Origin: Hydractinia symbiolongicarpus
Lineage: Eukaryota; Cnidaria; Hydrozoa; Anthoathecata; Hydractiniidae
Length of the DNA stretch: 64,000 bases
Direction: 5' to 3'
NCBI RefSeq assembly: GCF_029227915.1
Contig: NC_079885.1
Coordinates: 17,063,001 to 17,127,000 of the forward strand
The number at the start of each line of letters is the position of its first letter. Position 1 is the first letter of the stretch. Positions 20,940 through 33,619 of this stretch are shown here, piece by piece. The translations under genes and the position numbers were made by a program. Under the pieces are notes generated by a model that was not told the origin of the DNA, searched no databases, and saw nothing but the letters and a program-made list of their open reading frames with translations.

Positions 20940-21596
20940 AAAAGGACCTCAGTTACTATAATAAATATGAAAGAATAAAATTGCAACACCTTCTAACTAA
21001 ACAACTTCAGTTTACAGAAACAATACAGGTATTCAATTTTCAAAACATACAGAACCATTAAGCCATTCAATCATATTCAGCTTCGTAACAAAAAAAAACA
21101 TGTGAACAAAAATATCATCCAAAGTGAGCCACGTGTTGTAAAAGAGAAAGTTTTTCAACAAAAGTAAAAATATAAAAACTGTTAAAGTAAAAAAATCAAC
21201 GTCGCGTAGTTGACAAACGTCTTTTAAAGTATAGGTAATAATAAATGCGCAGAAGTACTGAAGCAATAAAAATAAACAAATTTTATTCAAAGAAATGTTG
21301 AAAATGTAAAACCTAGTATGCGAACAAGTCAACACAAGCAGAGAAAATCTTTCTATCAGAGTGAAAACATACAGTAAATAGAATCGTAAAACGTTCAAAT
21401 CGGTACTTCCTGTACATGCGGAAAAATATGAACTTAAACGAAAAGTAAAGCCTGCACAAAAGCAAAAGGAAAAACACGTAAACATAAATAAAAACCCTTA
21501 CGGTACAATGTCATACAGTACGTTTAAGTCTTACAGTACGTCTTGACTATGAGATTCACCAGATGGTAGTACAAGAAAGCTTGCAAGGTCGCGCCA

Positions 21597-21785
21597 TGTA
21601 AAAACGACATTCGTAGACACAACTCCACTTCCTTCTCGAAAGGCTATTTGCAAGAGAGAAAAATATACACAAGGTAGCGTTAATATACAGAATATAAGCA
21701 CGTGACCGAATATAACCAATCACAATACTATATACAAAAAAAAAGAAATATGCGCAATGCGCAATACGCAATCCTTACTTTTACA
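21597..21785 (-). repeat. 5' LTR of BEL/Pao element 2
   Basis: This 189-bp LTR runs from TGTAAAAACGAC to CTTTTACA. On the minus strand the LTR end is followed at once by TGGCGCGACC, a plausible tRNA primer-binding site at 21587-21596. A leader of about 650 bp without a convincing ORF lies between it and gag. Confidence 0.88.
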
Positions 21786-21790
21786 AATTT
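21786..21790. repeat. Target-site duplication AATTT, right copy
   Basis: This matches 13166-13170 and fixes the right end of BEL/Pao element 2. Confidence 0.8.
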
Positions 21791-22184
21791 TGACTAAGAT
21801 ACAAGTTCAGAAGATATTAAAAGCAATTTTAATCTTAGAAATAGGTCAGATAAGATTCAATCTGAAATTATGCCAGTCAATTATGTCAGTAAACAAAAAA
21901 TTTATTTGCAAGACATATCTTTTTGCTGATATATTTTTGTGATCGGATGCTCTTGTGATGAGAACACTGAATTTATCTTTACAGTTGTTTGGCAATTTAA
22001 AGATTTTTTAAGCAAAATGATAACAATAAACATAGAAGTATGTATAAAAAAACGCATTTCTTAAACAGCAGCAGAACTTTGATGAGCTCTAAAAAGTGCA
22101 ATTTTGTGGAACTTAATTTTGATTTTGGTCCAAAATCCCCAAAATAATTCCTCAAGGATTATTCCCAAAACATTTTTTTCATAC
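21791..22184. other. Non-coding AT-rich spacer
   Basis: No gene or clear repeat between BEL/Pao element 2 and the Helitron-like array. Confidence 0.4.
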
Positions 22185-22597
22185 ATATTCTTCACAATTT
22201 TCTTTGATAAAGTTTATAAAATATCAACTAAAAATTTGTTCTGTAATTTACCAAACTTTTGTTCAAATAAGATTGACGTCAAAGGAAAGTATATTAAGAT
22301 TAGTGAAGCTATTACAATGCACTTAAATCCTTGAGGCCAAATAACTTTGAAACGAGGTGGTGAAATTAGTCATTTTTTACCGCATGGGTAACCACAGACC
22401 ACCTGGGACCAATTTGGGTAAGTTTTCTAAACCTGGGTCCCCAAATCCGTTTTGGAATGAACGGGTTGATGACGTCATCAAAAAACATTTAAATTTTTTA
22501 TCTGCACTGCACTGCTGACGTCAGCAAAACATCTAAAACAACTTTCCTTTTATTGACCTTTTGCCTAAGTGGATTTCTCCACTGGCTTTATCGACTA

Positions 22598-23354
22598 TCT
22601 ATATATTAATACGCCAGTTCCGTGTGTCTGTAACAGGCAAAGTGGATATGTTCATTTTCCTTTGATCTTACCGAAATTTTCTTTAAAGTAAGCGAAAAAT
22701 GCATGTCTAATATGTTAAATTTTCTGACGTTACGGCGCGGCGTCAATAACACTACTTTAACGTCAAAATCCTATATTAAATTAATGAAGCCGTTACAGTG
22801 CACTTAAAACTTTAAGGCCAAATAACTTGGAAACGAGGTGGTGACGTCAATGATTTTTCACCGCGTGGGTAACTAGGGACCACCCGGGACCAGTTTGGGT
22901 AAGTTTCCCAAACCTGGGTCCCCGAATCCGTTTTAGAATGAACGGGTTGATGACGTCATCACAAAACCTACAAACCCCAATATCTCTGCAACCGTTTGTC
23001 AAAACTCCATGTTCCTATACATTTTCTTGATCAGTATTTCAAGATCTATACGATCAATATAACGGGTGTACGAATTTGTGAAAAAAAATTTTGGAACTTT
23101 TGGTGGGGACTTTGCTGACGTCAGCATAATTTTTAAACCCTTATATCTCCTTAGGCGTTTGTCAAAAATACACGATACTATACATTATCTTTATCAGCGT
23201 TTTAACCTCTACACATTACAGGCAACAAATGACTAAATTTCACCAATTTTCCTTTTTGTATATGCACTGCTGACGTCAGCAAAAAATCTAAAGCAACCTA
23301 TTATTCCATTGTTCTCCTGCCTTAGTTGATTTTTTCACGGGCTTTATCGACTAG
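22598..23354 (+). mobile_element. Helitron-like unit 1
   Basis: 757 bp from TCTATATATTAATACG to CTAG. It is preceded by the end of a truncated unit whose last bases are CGACTA, with the G missing. Confidence 0.7.
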
Positions 23355-24106
23355 TCTATATAATAATACGCCAGTTCCGTGTGTCTGTAACAGGCAAAGT
23401 GGATATGTTCCTTTTCCTTTGATCTTACCGAAATTTTCTTTAAAGTAACCGAAAAATGCATGTCTAATATGTTAAATTTCTGACGTTACGACGCGAGGTC
23501 AATAACACTACTTTAACGTCAATATCCTATATTAAATTAATGAAGCCGTTACAGTGCACTTAAAATTTTGAGGCCAAATAACTTGGAAACGAGGTGCTGA
23601 CGTCAATGATTTTTCACCGCGTGGGTAACTAGGGACCACCTAGGATCAATTTGGGATATTTTCCCAAACCTGGGTCCCCGAATTTGTTTTGGAATGGACG
23701 GGTTGATGACGTCATCAAAAAACCTTCAAACCCCAATATCTCTGAAACCGTTTATCAAAAGTACATGATCCTATACATTTTCTTGATCAGCGTTTCAAGA
23801 TCTATACGATGAAGGCAACAGGTATAAAAATTTCTAAATAAAAATTTTTGTGTTTTGACGGGCCATTGCTGACGTCAGCGAAATTTTTAAACGTTATATC
23901 TCCTTAGGCGTTTGTCGAAAACATATGATCCTACACATTATTTTGATCAGCGTTTTAACCTTTAAACATTACAGGCAACGAATAAACTAAACTTCACCAA
24001 TTTTTTTTGTATCTGCACTGCTGACGTCATCAAAAAACATCTAAAACAACCTATTTTCCATTGTCCTTCTGACTAAGTGGATTTCTCCACGGGCCTTATC
24101 GACTAG
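23355..24106 (+). mobile_element. Helitron-like unit 2
   Basis: 752 bp, closely parallel to unit 1, from TCTATATAATAATACG to CTAG. Confidence 0.72.
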
Positions 24107-24691
24107 TCTCTTATAATAATACGCTAAGTGTGTCTGTCTGTCACTTTTGCAAAGTGGATAAAATTTCTTTGATAAAGTCTATAAAACATCGCCTATAAAT
24201 TTGTTCTGTAAATTAGCAAACTTTGACGTTAAAGCAATATTGACGTCAAAGGAAAGTATATTAAGATTAGTGAAGCCATTGCATTGCACTTTTAAATTTA
24301 AGGCTTAATAACTTGGAAACGGGTGGAAATAACTGACGTCATCTCCTGCGTGGGTAACTAGGGACCACCTAGGACCAATTTGGGTAAGTTTCCCAAACCT
24401 GGGTCCCCAAATCCGTTTCGGAATGGGTGGGTTGATGACGTCATCAAAAAACCTTTAAACCCTAATATCTCTGCAACCGTTTGTCAAAAGTACATAATCC
24501 TATACATTTTCTTGATCAGCGTTTCAAGATCTATACGATAGAGGCAACAGGTATACAAATTTCTAAAAAAAATTTATCGGTTTTGACGGGGCCATTGCTG
24601 ACGTCAGCAAAATCTTTAAATTCTTATATCTCATTAACATCAAAATTTTTATCCTGCTTTAGTGGATTTTTCCACGGGCTTTATCGACTAG
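24107..24691 (+). mobile_element. Helitron-like unit 3
   Basis: 585 bp. It starts TCTCTTATAATAATACG and has a shortened 3' half. Confidence 0.7.
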
Positions 24692-26626
24692 TCTATATAA
24701 TAATACGCTAAGTGTGTCTGTGTGTCTGTGACAGGCAAAGTTGATATCGTCATTTTCCTCTGATGTTGCCGAAAAAAATCTTTGATGTTGCCGAAAAAAA
24801 TATGTCTTCTTTGTCGTGAAAAGCCGCGAGTTTTGTGTGGTTTGTTAAATGAAGTTCTAGCACAAAGTAACGGAAATTGTGTTTGCAAAAAAGATGGCTG
24901 TCCTTTTTAAACATTTGTCTTCTCTTGCCTTCAAAATAAATCTTTACAAAAGCATTTAAAAAGGGGCATGGTATATAAATGAAGTATAGAAAGGTTTCTG
25001 TAAGGTTTGTTTACGTTTTTTAAAGTTTTGATGATATTATTGATGCGAGACATGTTTGTTAGCTAGCATCAACCACAACAACAACAACTAGCTAGCTAGG
25101 TAGCTAGGAATTTATAAATATGTAGCCATGTTCTTTATACCTAGCTAAGTCTCCAGTTTATATTTAAGTGACCAGCTATTAGCTGCTGTAGCTACCTTAT
25201 GCTAGCTTCAGTTTTATGTTGCTTTTTACATGTAAGCTAATGTTAGTGGTCTTTGCTAAGAATGTGACTGTAACTTATTTTAATTGACATTTTAGGCTTA
25301 AATTAACAAGCCACAACTTCTTTTAAAAAAGTATTACATAAAATTTAAGAAGAGTTTAAGGACTGTTTTTAAGCAAATAATGTATTTTTCACAATTTGTG
25401 TATGCAAATAATGTATTTTTCACATTTTGTGTAGTTAACTAAACTTATATACATCGGTTACATGCAATATGACGAAACGATTTTTATTTAACATGTAGTA
25501 ATTCTGGTACCTTAAGTGTAGTGATTTTTGTTGTTCTAGATGTTCTGACTAAAATGTTTTTGTTTATGGCATTTTGTCTCAATTAAGAAAAGTTTCAACT
25601 TTTTTGAGGAAGTACAACACCGAAAAAACTTGTGTTTTTTTATATTTTGTATAAATTCTTACCGGGCAGGACTCTGTACAACATACCGAAATGACTGATC
25701 CCTCTCTATTTATAAATTTGATGCGTTCCAAATCACAGTTTTTTGAAATTTTGGGTAATATTTAATGAGTACAAGATGCAAATACTGATTTTTGTTGAAT
25801 CAGAAGTATTTCCTACAACCATTCTTTTTTTACACTTTTGTGGAGAAAAAGTGTATGCAATATCATCAGAATAACTGACTTTGTTGCAAACTGTTTTTCT
25901 TTTTCACATTTTGGATTGAAATATTGTTATAAAGGGCATATATCAATAGACATATATATACCAAAATAATTAAATTCTGCATACTTTGATTTTGTCGTTC
26001 ACCTCTCATCTTTTATATTTTGATTAAAATTTTGAGGAAAACCATAGGAATTATTTAGAATTTGTATTTTGTGTTGCAAATTTAGTGCAAAAATTTAACT
26101 GTTGTGAGGGAGGACCATATGCAATTATATATACTAAAAATAATAATTTGATATTCTACAAGTTGTATTTTTGTGTGCACTTAAATGACTGCTTTTTCTG
26201 AGTTGAATTTGATGGGTTTCATATCAATTTTGTGGAAAATTTTATGGCTGAAGACAATATAGAACATGCCAATTGAACTGATTTTCGTTCATATTTTGAT
26301 TTGCTGCTCATAAACCTTTGTGTTCTACATTTATTGTAAACTTTTGTGACGAAGGACCATATATATATATATACAATGTTTTCAAAATAATGATTTTTGT
26401 TGATTTGAAATTTACTCCTTGCTCATTGCTTTTTCGACATTTCAGGTTAAAATGTTTGGTAAAGTCAGTACGGATCATTAGACAAAAAAATGTTTTGTTA
26501 ACCGGTTAATTTTTACATTTTGTGTATATTTTTGCGGGAGAGGATGGTATGCAACCGAATAAATGATTATTTTTTTTCAATTGTTTTTCTGCCTAAGTGG
26601 ATTTTTCCACGGGCCTAATCGACTAG
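24692..26626 (+). mobile_element. Helitron-like unit 4 with a different 1.7-kb core
   Basis: It shares the 5' ~100 bp and the 3' ~45 bp of the other units, but from about 24790 to 26570 the core is different. The second half of the core (about 25560-26560) is a degenerate repeat with a period near 110-150 bp. Each unit pairs a TTTTGTTGATTTG-like box with a GTGnGGGAGGACCATATGCAA-like box, seen near 25655, 25842, 26105, 26340 and 26535. No protein is encoded. The core may be captured DNA or an ancestral satellite. Confidence 0.6.
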
Positions 26627-27349
26627 TCTATATAATAATACGCCAGTTCTGTCTGTCTGTCTGTGACTTTTGCAAAGTGGATAAAATTTCTATGATAAAG
26701 TCTATAAAACATCGTCTATAAATTTGTTCTGTAAATTACCAAACTTTGACGTTAAAGCAATATTGACGTCAAAGGAAAGTATATTAAGATTAGTGAAGCC
26801 TTTGCATTGCACTTTTAAATTCAGGGCTAAACAACTTGGAAACGGGTGGAAATAACTGACGTCATCTCCTGCGTAGGTAACTAGAGACCACCTGCGACCA
26901 ATTTGGGTAAGTTTCCCAAACCTGGGTCCCGAATCCGTTTCGAAATGAACGGGTTGATGACGTCACCAAAAAACCTTCAAACCCTAATATCTCTGCAACC
27001 GTTTGTCAAAAATACGCAATCTTATGCATTTTCTTGATCAGTGTTTCAAGACCTATACAATGAAGGCAGCAGGTATACAAATTTCTAAAAAAAATTTTGG
27101 TTGGTTTGACTGGCTATTGCTGACGTCAGCAAAATTTTAAAAGCCTTATATCTCATTAACCGCTTATCAAAAAGACATGATCATATGCATTTTCTTGGTC
27201 ACCGTTTAAACCTCTGCACAGTACAGGCAACGAATAAACTAAATTTCGCCAAAAACTTTTGTAATTGCACTGCTGACGTTAGTAAAAAATCTAAAACAAC
27301 CTATTTTTCCATTGTCCTTCTACCTAAGTGGATTTTTCCACGGGCCTTA
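26627..27349 (+). mobile_element. Helitron-like unit 5
   Basis: 723 bp. The expected terminal CGACTAG is missing at the 3' end, so CACGGGCCTTA runs straight into the TC of unit 6. Confidence 0.68.
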
Positions 27350-28031
27350 TCTCTTATAATAATACAGAGACTGTGTCTGTTTGTAACAGGCAAAGTGGAT
27401 ATCGTCATTTTCCTTTGATGTCGCCGAAAAACTTAAGTCTAATATGTTAAATTTCTGACGTTACGGCGCGATGTCAATAGCACTACTTTAACGTCAATAT
27501 CCTATATTAAATTAATGAAGCCATTACAGTGTACCTAAAACTTAGAGGCCAAATAACTTGGAAACGAGGTGGTGACGTCAATGATTTTTCACCACGTGGG
27601 TAACTAAGGACCACCTGGGACCAATTTGGGTAAGTCATCAAAAAACTTTTGAACCTCAATATTTTCGTAACCGTTTGTCAAAAGTACATGGTCCTATACA
27701 TTTTCTTGATGAGCGTTTCAAGGTCTATACGATGAAGGCAACAGGTATACAAATTTCTAAAAAATTTTTTTTAGGTTTTTACGGACCATTGCTGACGTCG
27801 GCATAATTTTTAAACCTTTATATCTTCTTAACCGTTGGTCAATAGCACATGATACCATACATTTTTCTCATCAGCGTTTCAAGCTCTGCAAATTACGGGA
27901 AACGGATAAACAAATTTCGCCAACTTTTTTTTGTTCATGCACTGGCTGATGTCAGCAAAAAAACCTAAAACAGCCTATTTTTATATTATTCTTCTGCCTA
28001 AGTGGAATTTTCCACGAGCCTTATCGACTAG
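27350..28031 (+). mobile_element. Helitron-like unit 6
   Basis: 682 bp from TCTCTTATAATAATACAG to CTAG. About 70 bp around the usual CCTGGGTCCCC box are deleted. Confidence 0.68.
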
Positions 28032-28881
28032 TATGTAATAATACGAAGCTTCCGTGTGTCTGTGTGTGACTTTTGCAAAGTGGATTATATTCTTCACAAT
28101 TTTCTTTAATAAAGTCTATAAGACATCGCCTATAAAATTGTTATGTAATTTACCAAACTTTGACATTAAAATAATATTAACGTCAAAGAAAAGTATAATA
28201 ACATTAGGGAAACCATTACACTGCGCTTAAAACTTTGAGGCCAAATAATTTTGAAACGAGGTGGTGACGTCAGTCATTTTTCACTGCGTGGGTAACTAGG
28301 GACTACCTGGGACCAATCTGGGCAAGTTCCCCAAACCTGGGTCCCCGAATCCATTTCAGAATGGAAGGGTTGATGATGTCATCAAAAAACCGTCAATATC
28401 TGTGCAACCGTTTGCAAAAGATACATGATCCTATACGTTTTCTTGATCACTGTTTCCAGATCTGTACGATGAAGAGAACGGATATATAAATATATACAAA
28501 AAATGTTTTTATATATTTGTTTGTCTTTGCTTACGTCAGCAGAATTTTTAAACCTTGCATTATTTTATTCAGCTATTCAAGCTGTACACAATAGACACAA
28601 CAAGTTAACTAATTATTGAAAAAAAATTGTGTATTGACAGGTCCGTGGCAGCAAAATCTTTAAAGGTATATATCCCCTTAACTTTCTCTAAATTGTATAT
28701 CTTCTTATCCATTATTTTGATCTGAGTTTTAAGCTCCTTACAATAGATGCTACATGAGTTAACAAAATTTTAAATATATGATATATGAACTTGATATTGC
28801 TGACGTCATCAAAATTTAAAAGACGGCTCTTTGTCATTTTTCCTCTGTCTAAGTGGATTTTTCCACGGCTCTATCGACTAG
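28032..28881 (+). mobile_element. Helitron-like unit 7, last of the array
   Basis: 850 bp. The 5' end is TATGTAATAATACG rather than TC. The 3' end is CTAG followed by unrelated TATTTAATG sequence, which marks the right border of the array, with the T expected of a Helitron AT target. Confidence 0.66.
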
Positions 28882-30331
28882 TATTTAATGTTTGTGCAAT
28901 AAAATGTGTGCTTGTTGATTAAAAAATAAAAAAGCTGTATGAAGTTTTAAAAACATGTCATTAGGAAATGAAAAAGCAGAATTTATCAGTAAATGGGTGG
29001 CTTTTAGGTAATGTTAAGGCCACAAAATGAAACCCAAAGAAGACTCCTAAGGTAAATACTTTTTGAAGCAATTTTTTCATCCACGTGTAAGGTTTCGTCC
29101 ATCTTTTTGGACCTTATAGCAGTTGCTAAATATAACTGCAAGCAGCGAGTTCGCAATATACGAATTCAGTTTCGGTTAACCATTGTTTAAATAAATTTTG
29201 TAAAAAACAATGATAAAGAATCAACTTTGGGATTCATGCAGCAAATTCTTGGTCATCATATAAAAAGCTGCAAATGCAGACACACAGATATGAACTTAAA
29301 TAAAATGAGAGTTCTAAAGTTCAGCCAAAAAGGAATAAAAACTATAAAAAATGTTAATATGAAGTTAAATTTCTTTCTATCTACCCTCAGTCAGACATCA
29401 ATCATTTACCAATTTCAAAGTTTCCCCTAGCTACACGTTTTGCAACCCAGTGCTAGCCAATTCAGTAAAATACACAAATAAATTGCCTAAATTTCAAGTC
29501 AACAGCAGCCTAAATAACATGATTGTGTATTTATATATTTGGAAAACAATTAAGGGCAATATTCAAGCAGTTTGTCTGCTGCGTATGACAGGAATGAAAA
29601 CAAACTCGCCGGACATATCTGTGACGTAAAACGCTCAGCTCACACCCAGCCCTGCAAGGTTATATATAAAGCTTTGGTTCATTGAGACAAATCTCATTAA
29701 ATATTACACCCAAAGAAACTGTGCATTTGAGGGTCACGTAACGAGGCCTCCTCCAGGGCCATGTTCGTCTCGCCGTTCTGGTTATAGAAAAGAGGCAACA
29801 GGCTGGGAACGAGGTTGCAATATACCCTCTCAGTTAAAACATGAATCTTAAAACGAAATAAGATCTTTATATTCAGTAAAAAGAATAATAATCTCGGATA
29901 AATTTTCCATACAATTAGCAGACCTTTTAGGCCAAAATATGTAAAAATGTTCTAAAAATTATCATTCAGACGAATTTCTTTCGCGATATCTCTGGAATGG
30001 AGTTAAGAAAACACATTTTTATGGTCCATAGGTTATGTAAAATATATGGGCCAAAAATAACTTAATTTTAGTGCTGTCTAAAATTGCCCAAAGGGTTTTT
30101 TTGGGGCTAAATGTGGAAAATTTGTGAAAAACACCATTTGAAGCTATAATGTCTGCTTAAACTTGGTGTAATGTCCGAAAGTGTCCAAAAGATGTTTTGG
30201 ATCAAATGCTTTGACCTGTGGATAAATTCACGGTTTTGCCCGGCCTTTAATTTACCGCATTCTGTGTGTCTCGCTACTTGCGGTGCTATTTTTGCGCAGA
30301 GACAGACAGACCACGGCTATTATTAAGGGGA
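28882..30331. other. Non-coding region, unclassified repeats
   Basis: No gene seen. A GAACGAGGTTGCAATATA segment near 29807 resembles GAGACGAGGTTGCACGAAA near 34327, so a dispersed repeat probably ends at both places. The part near 30235-30331 looks like the 5' end of another minus-strand Helitron-like unit (TCCCCTTAATAATAGCCG, then GTCTGTCTGTCTC). Confidence 0.35.
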
Positions 30332-31256
30332 CTCGGTGCCGAAAGGCCGGGTTAAGCCACACTCGTCTTAGCAAAAGCAAGCGGCCAACATTTTTTTATA
30401 TTGCGGAATATGTTTCCGAGAAAGCTCTAAAATTAATCGTGATACCAGCCTGACCGCTTAGTAAGATAAACCGTGTCACAAATGCCTATAGGTCTAATAA
30501 ACTTTTAAAAGCTTTATCGGAACTCCAGTTGAAATCAGAACACTCGAAACAGCTTTTCGTACCCCTGTCCAGCTAAAAAAAATCGCTCAGCCATTGTGTT
30601 TCGCAGAAAAAGTTTCCAAGAAAACAATAAAAGATGTAGCTACGTAACTGCATTTGGCATAAGAATTGTTGCTTAAGAATACTGTTGTAGCCAAACTGCA
30701 TTTGGCTACTATCACTTTTGAAGAAGAGGTAGCTAAAAAGCTAGCTAGATAGTCACAACCCAAACGTAAAAATAAATAATATTGACTATGACAAAAGCTC
30801 TTATATTAAACTGAATAACACCCTAAAAGAATAAATAAGGCTAGCTAGCTGGTTTTAGGATGTTTCCTCAAAGTTTACGTTCATAGCAAAAATCATAAAA
30901 TTGGTGGTTTATGATTTGTAGCTACGTGGCTAAAATTATATTTACCTTAACATGTGGAAACATACAGAAAACATATATTATATACAAAATAAAAAAGCAG
31001 TGAAGATAAAAAGGTCAAACAGAAACCTTACAAAGCTAGCACTAAACACACCACTTCCAAAATCAAAATGGCCTTTGTGGCTCTGCTTTACATGTTCTTT
31101 CGTGGGCATGTGAGCTGCTACACGCGGGCGATTAAAACAAAGACGATAAAAATACGTCGCATTTGGTATTTTGTGCAGATATGAAAATTTTGTGTTACCG
31201 TAACATTAGGCGTCTTTCGCGGACAGACAGACAAAATACGCCTTTTATTAAAGAGA
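30332..31256 (-). mobile_element. Helitron-like element, second family, copy 1
   Basis: On the minus strand it starts TCTCTTTAATAAAAGGCG followed by GTCTGTCTGTCC, and ends with a GC hairpin (CCCGGCCTTTCGGCACCGAG). The inside shares a GTAGCTA...AACTGCATTTGGCTAC segment with the next element. It abuts that element without spacer. There is no coding capacity. Confidence 0.5.
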
Positions 31257-32897
31257 CTAACTGGGTAAACCCGGCATCGAAACGCCGGGTTAAGCCACAA
31301 GTAACTGTTTTTGAACGCCCTGAGGAGCGCTTAGTAAGAGTCGTAGGTCAGGTAGAGTGGTTTAGTACAGATATGCAGTATGTCGTAAATCAAGTAAAGC
31401 GCATACACCATTGTAGTGTTGCGACTGTCACATATTTTAAAAAATAACTTTCGCGCAACAAAAAGCTGAAATAAAAAACAGAGTTTACAAATCGTTTTTC
31501 TCCGTTATAGCAAAAAAAAATTGGTCAATATTATTTTATAAGTTTCAGTAAATATTAAGAAATTAATTGTGACACTGGACTGGGTGCTTAGCACGGCTAA
31601 ACCGTGTCACACATGAGTTAATAGCCGTATAAAACCATTTTCCAAAAAAACTGTATCGCAACAGTTAAAATAAAAACAGAGAAAACGTTTTTGGAAAATG
31701 TTTTCGGTGAAAGCTTAGTACAGTTATACGGTGTTGTACAGGCGTATAAAGATAATGCCATTTTGAAACACAGTTTCTTGCAGACTGTGTTTCAATAAAA
31801 ACACAAAAAGAAGTCCTTTGATAACACGGGGTTGAGCGGTTAGCCCAGTAAACAGTGTTGCACGTCCGTACATGCGTGATTCCCAAAAAAGTTTAAAAAT
31901 CAATTGTCACAGTGGGCTGACCCCTTAGTACAGGTAAACCACATTGCACATGCGCCTAGGCGTAACAGCCTTTTTCAAAAAACAGTCCGTTGTTAACACT
32001 GAGCTTAGCGCTTAGTACAGGTAAAATGTGTCGCACATGCGTATAAGCTTAATAGCCTTTTCCAAAATACTTCAGTTTAAATAAAAACATAGGAAACAGA
32101 CCGTCGTTTAACAACATGGGATAGGCACATAGCACAGGTACTCCGTGTCTCATTAATAAACTTTTGACTTTTGCTAAAGTTTATATTACAGTAAAGTGGT
32201 AGCTAACTACTTAACTGCATTTAGTATGAAAAAGATTACTTGAAGATTCTGTTGCAGCCAACTGTATTTGGTTACTTTTACATTTTAGCTAGAGGTGGCT
32301 AAACCCAGTCACAACCAAGTAAAAATCAGATTGGCTAAGATAACACAAAAAACGTTGGTAGCCAGAATCTTAAAATTGGTTTTGTTTAAGATTAATATAT
32401 GGCTAGAGAACGTGACAGTAAGAGGTAAATAAGACTAATACAAAGCTTTAGGTGGCTGAATAGGTAGCTTAGCTTTAGCTAGCTAGCTATAAAGTATAGG
32501 TGAATAAACATGTAAACAAATAGAAAAAATACCCAAAAGTAGTTTTAAATGAAACTGCGATCTTGTTAGAATACAAATAGAAGTATCAGAAAATAAAAAT
32601 GAACCAAACAGTTAATGAACTTTTCTTTTCCCAGCAATGATTTGGTTCAATCTGCTTGCCAAATTTTGGACCGTAACCTAAAAATCGTTGCTAAGAAATA
32701 TAAAGAGCTTTAGCTTCTGATTGGTCATTCATATAAAACTCTGCTCCTGATTGGACCAGCGGGAACCCTTCCCTGTGCAAGCGGAGGCCTGACGGGTTTT
32801 CGTCCCTGCGCTAGCGGGCTAGTATTTCGTGTGTGGTTAACACAAGTCGCTTTTGACGCACAAACAGACAGACGGAATACCGCTATTATAAAAGAGA
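31257..32897 (-). mobile_element. Helitron-like element, second family, copy 2
   Basis: The minus-strand 5' end is TCTCTTTTATAATAGCGG with a GTCTGTCTGTTTG box. The 3' end is a hairpin, CCCGGC/GCCGGG, around a GTTTCGAT loop at about 31270-31291, then TTTACCCAGTTAG. Between 31560 and 32170 it carries four or so tandem units with CTTAGTACAGGTAAACCGTGTC-type boxes, which are the reverse complement of the array at 9780-10612. Confidence 0.55.
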
Positions 32898-33619
32898 CTA
32901 GTCGATAAGGCCCGTGGAAAAATCCACTGAGGCAGAATAAAATTTTTGATGACGTCAGCAACCCATCCGCAAGAAAAAGTTATAACTTTGTTTTCACGTT
33001 GCCTCTATTGTGTAGAACTTAAACTGCTGATCAAAAAAATATATATATTCGTTCGAGTGGTTTTGATGAGCGATTAATAAAATATAAGGGTTCAAAAATT
33101 TTGCTGACGTCAGCAATGACCCGTCAAAACTATTTTTTAGAAATTTGTATACCTGTTGCCTTCATCGTATAGATCTTTAAACCCTGATCAAGAAAATGTA
33201 TAGGATCATGTACTTTTGACAAACGGTTGCAAAGATATGAGGGTTTAAAGGTTTTTTGATGACGTCATTAACCCGTCCATTCCGAAAGGAATTCGGGGAC
33301 CCAGTTTTGAGAAAATAACCCAAATTGGTCCCAGGTGGTCCCTAGTTACCCACGCGGTGAAAAATCATTGACGTCACCACCTCGTTGTCAAGTTTTTTGG
33401 ACTCAAAGTTTTAGGTGCACTGTAATGGCTGCATTTTTTAATATAGGATATTGACGTTAAAGTAGTGTTATTTTCGTTGCACTGTAACGTCAGAATATTT
33501 AACATAATAGACATGCATTTTTCGGTTACTTCAAAGAAAATTTCGGTAAGATCAAAGGAAAATGACGATATCAACTTTGCTTGTCACAGAGACACGGAAC
33601 TGGCGTATTATTATATAAA
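32898..33619 (-). mobile_element. Helitron-like unit of the 22-29 kb family, inverted
   Basis: The 722-bp minus-strand unit ends in the same hairpin plus CTAG (32898-32901) and carries the same CCTGGGTCCCC, GACCACCTGGGACC and GCTGACGTCAGC boxes as the array at 22.2-28.9 kb. Confidence 0.72.

Larger units (their letters stand above)
13171..21785 (-). mobile_element. BEL/Pao LTR retrotransposon 2, decayed, with nested hAT-like insertion
   Basis: An 8,615-bp minus-strand element bounded by TGTA...TACA LTRs of 188-189 bp and a 5-bp AATTT duplication. About 2.2 kb of it is a later DNA-transposon insertion. Gag, protease, RT, RNase H and integrase are all recognisable but broken by several frameshifts. 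The LTRs differ at several positions (for example AACATGCAC against AATATGCGC), so it is older than element 1. It is a distinct lineage from element 1: the LTRs are unrelated and the protein identity appears moderate. Confidence 0.93.
22185..28881 (+). repeat. Head-to-tail array of non-autonomous Helitron-like elements
   Basis: Eight units follow one another without spacer. A unit starts TCTATATAATAATACGCCAG, then GTGTGTCTGT. It ends with a hairpin (AAGTGGATTTTTCCACG), then GGCCTTATCGACTAG. A 5' TC, a 3' hairpin about ten bases before a terminal CTAG, and no terminal inverted repeats or duplications are Helitron hallmarks. Junctions read CTAG|TC. The internal sequence conserves boxes such as GACCACCTGGGACCAATTTGGG and CCCAAACCTGGGTCCCC, and several TGACGTCA palindromes. 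No Rep/helicase is encoded. Units: 22185-22597 (5' truncated), 22598-23354, 23355-24106, 24107-24691, 24692-26626, 26627-27349, 27350-28031, 28032-28881. Confidence 0.8.

Noticed and set aside
21033-21485. 150-codon Phe/Cys-rich ORF on the minus strand
   Set aside because: It lies in the leader of BEL/Pao element 2 and its composition follows AT-rich sequence; no motif.
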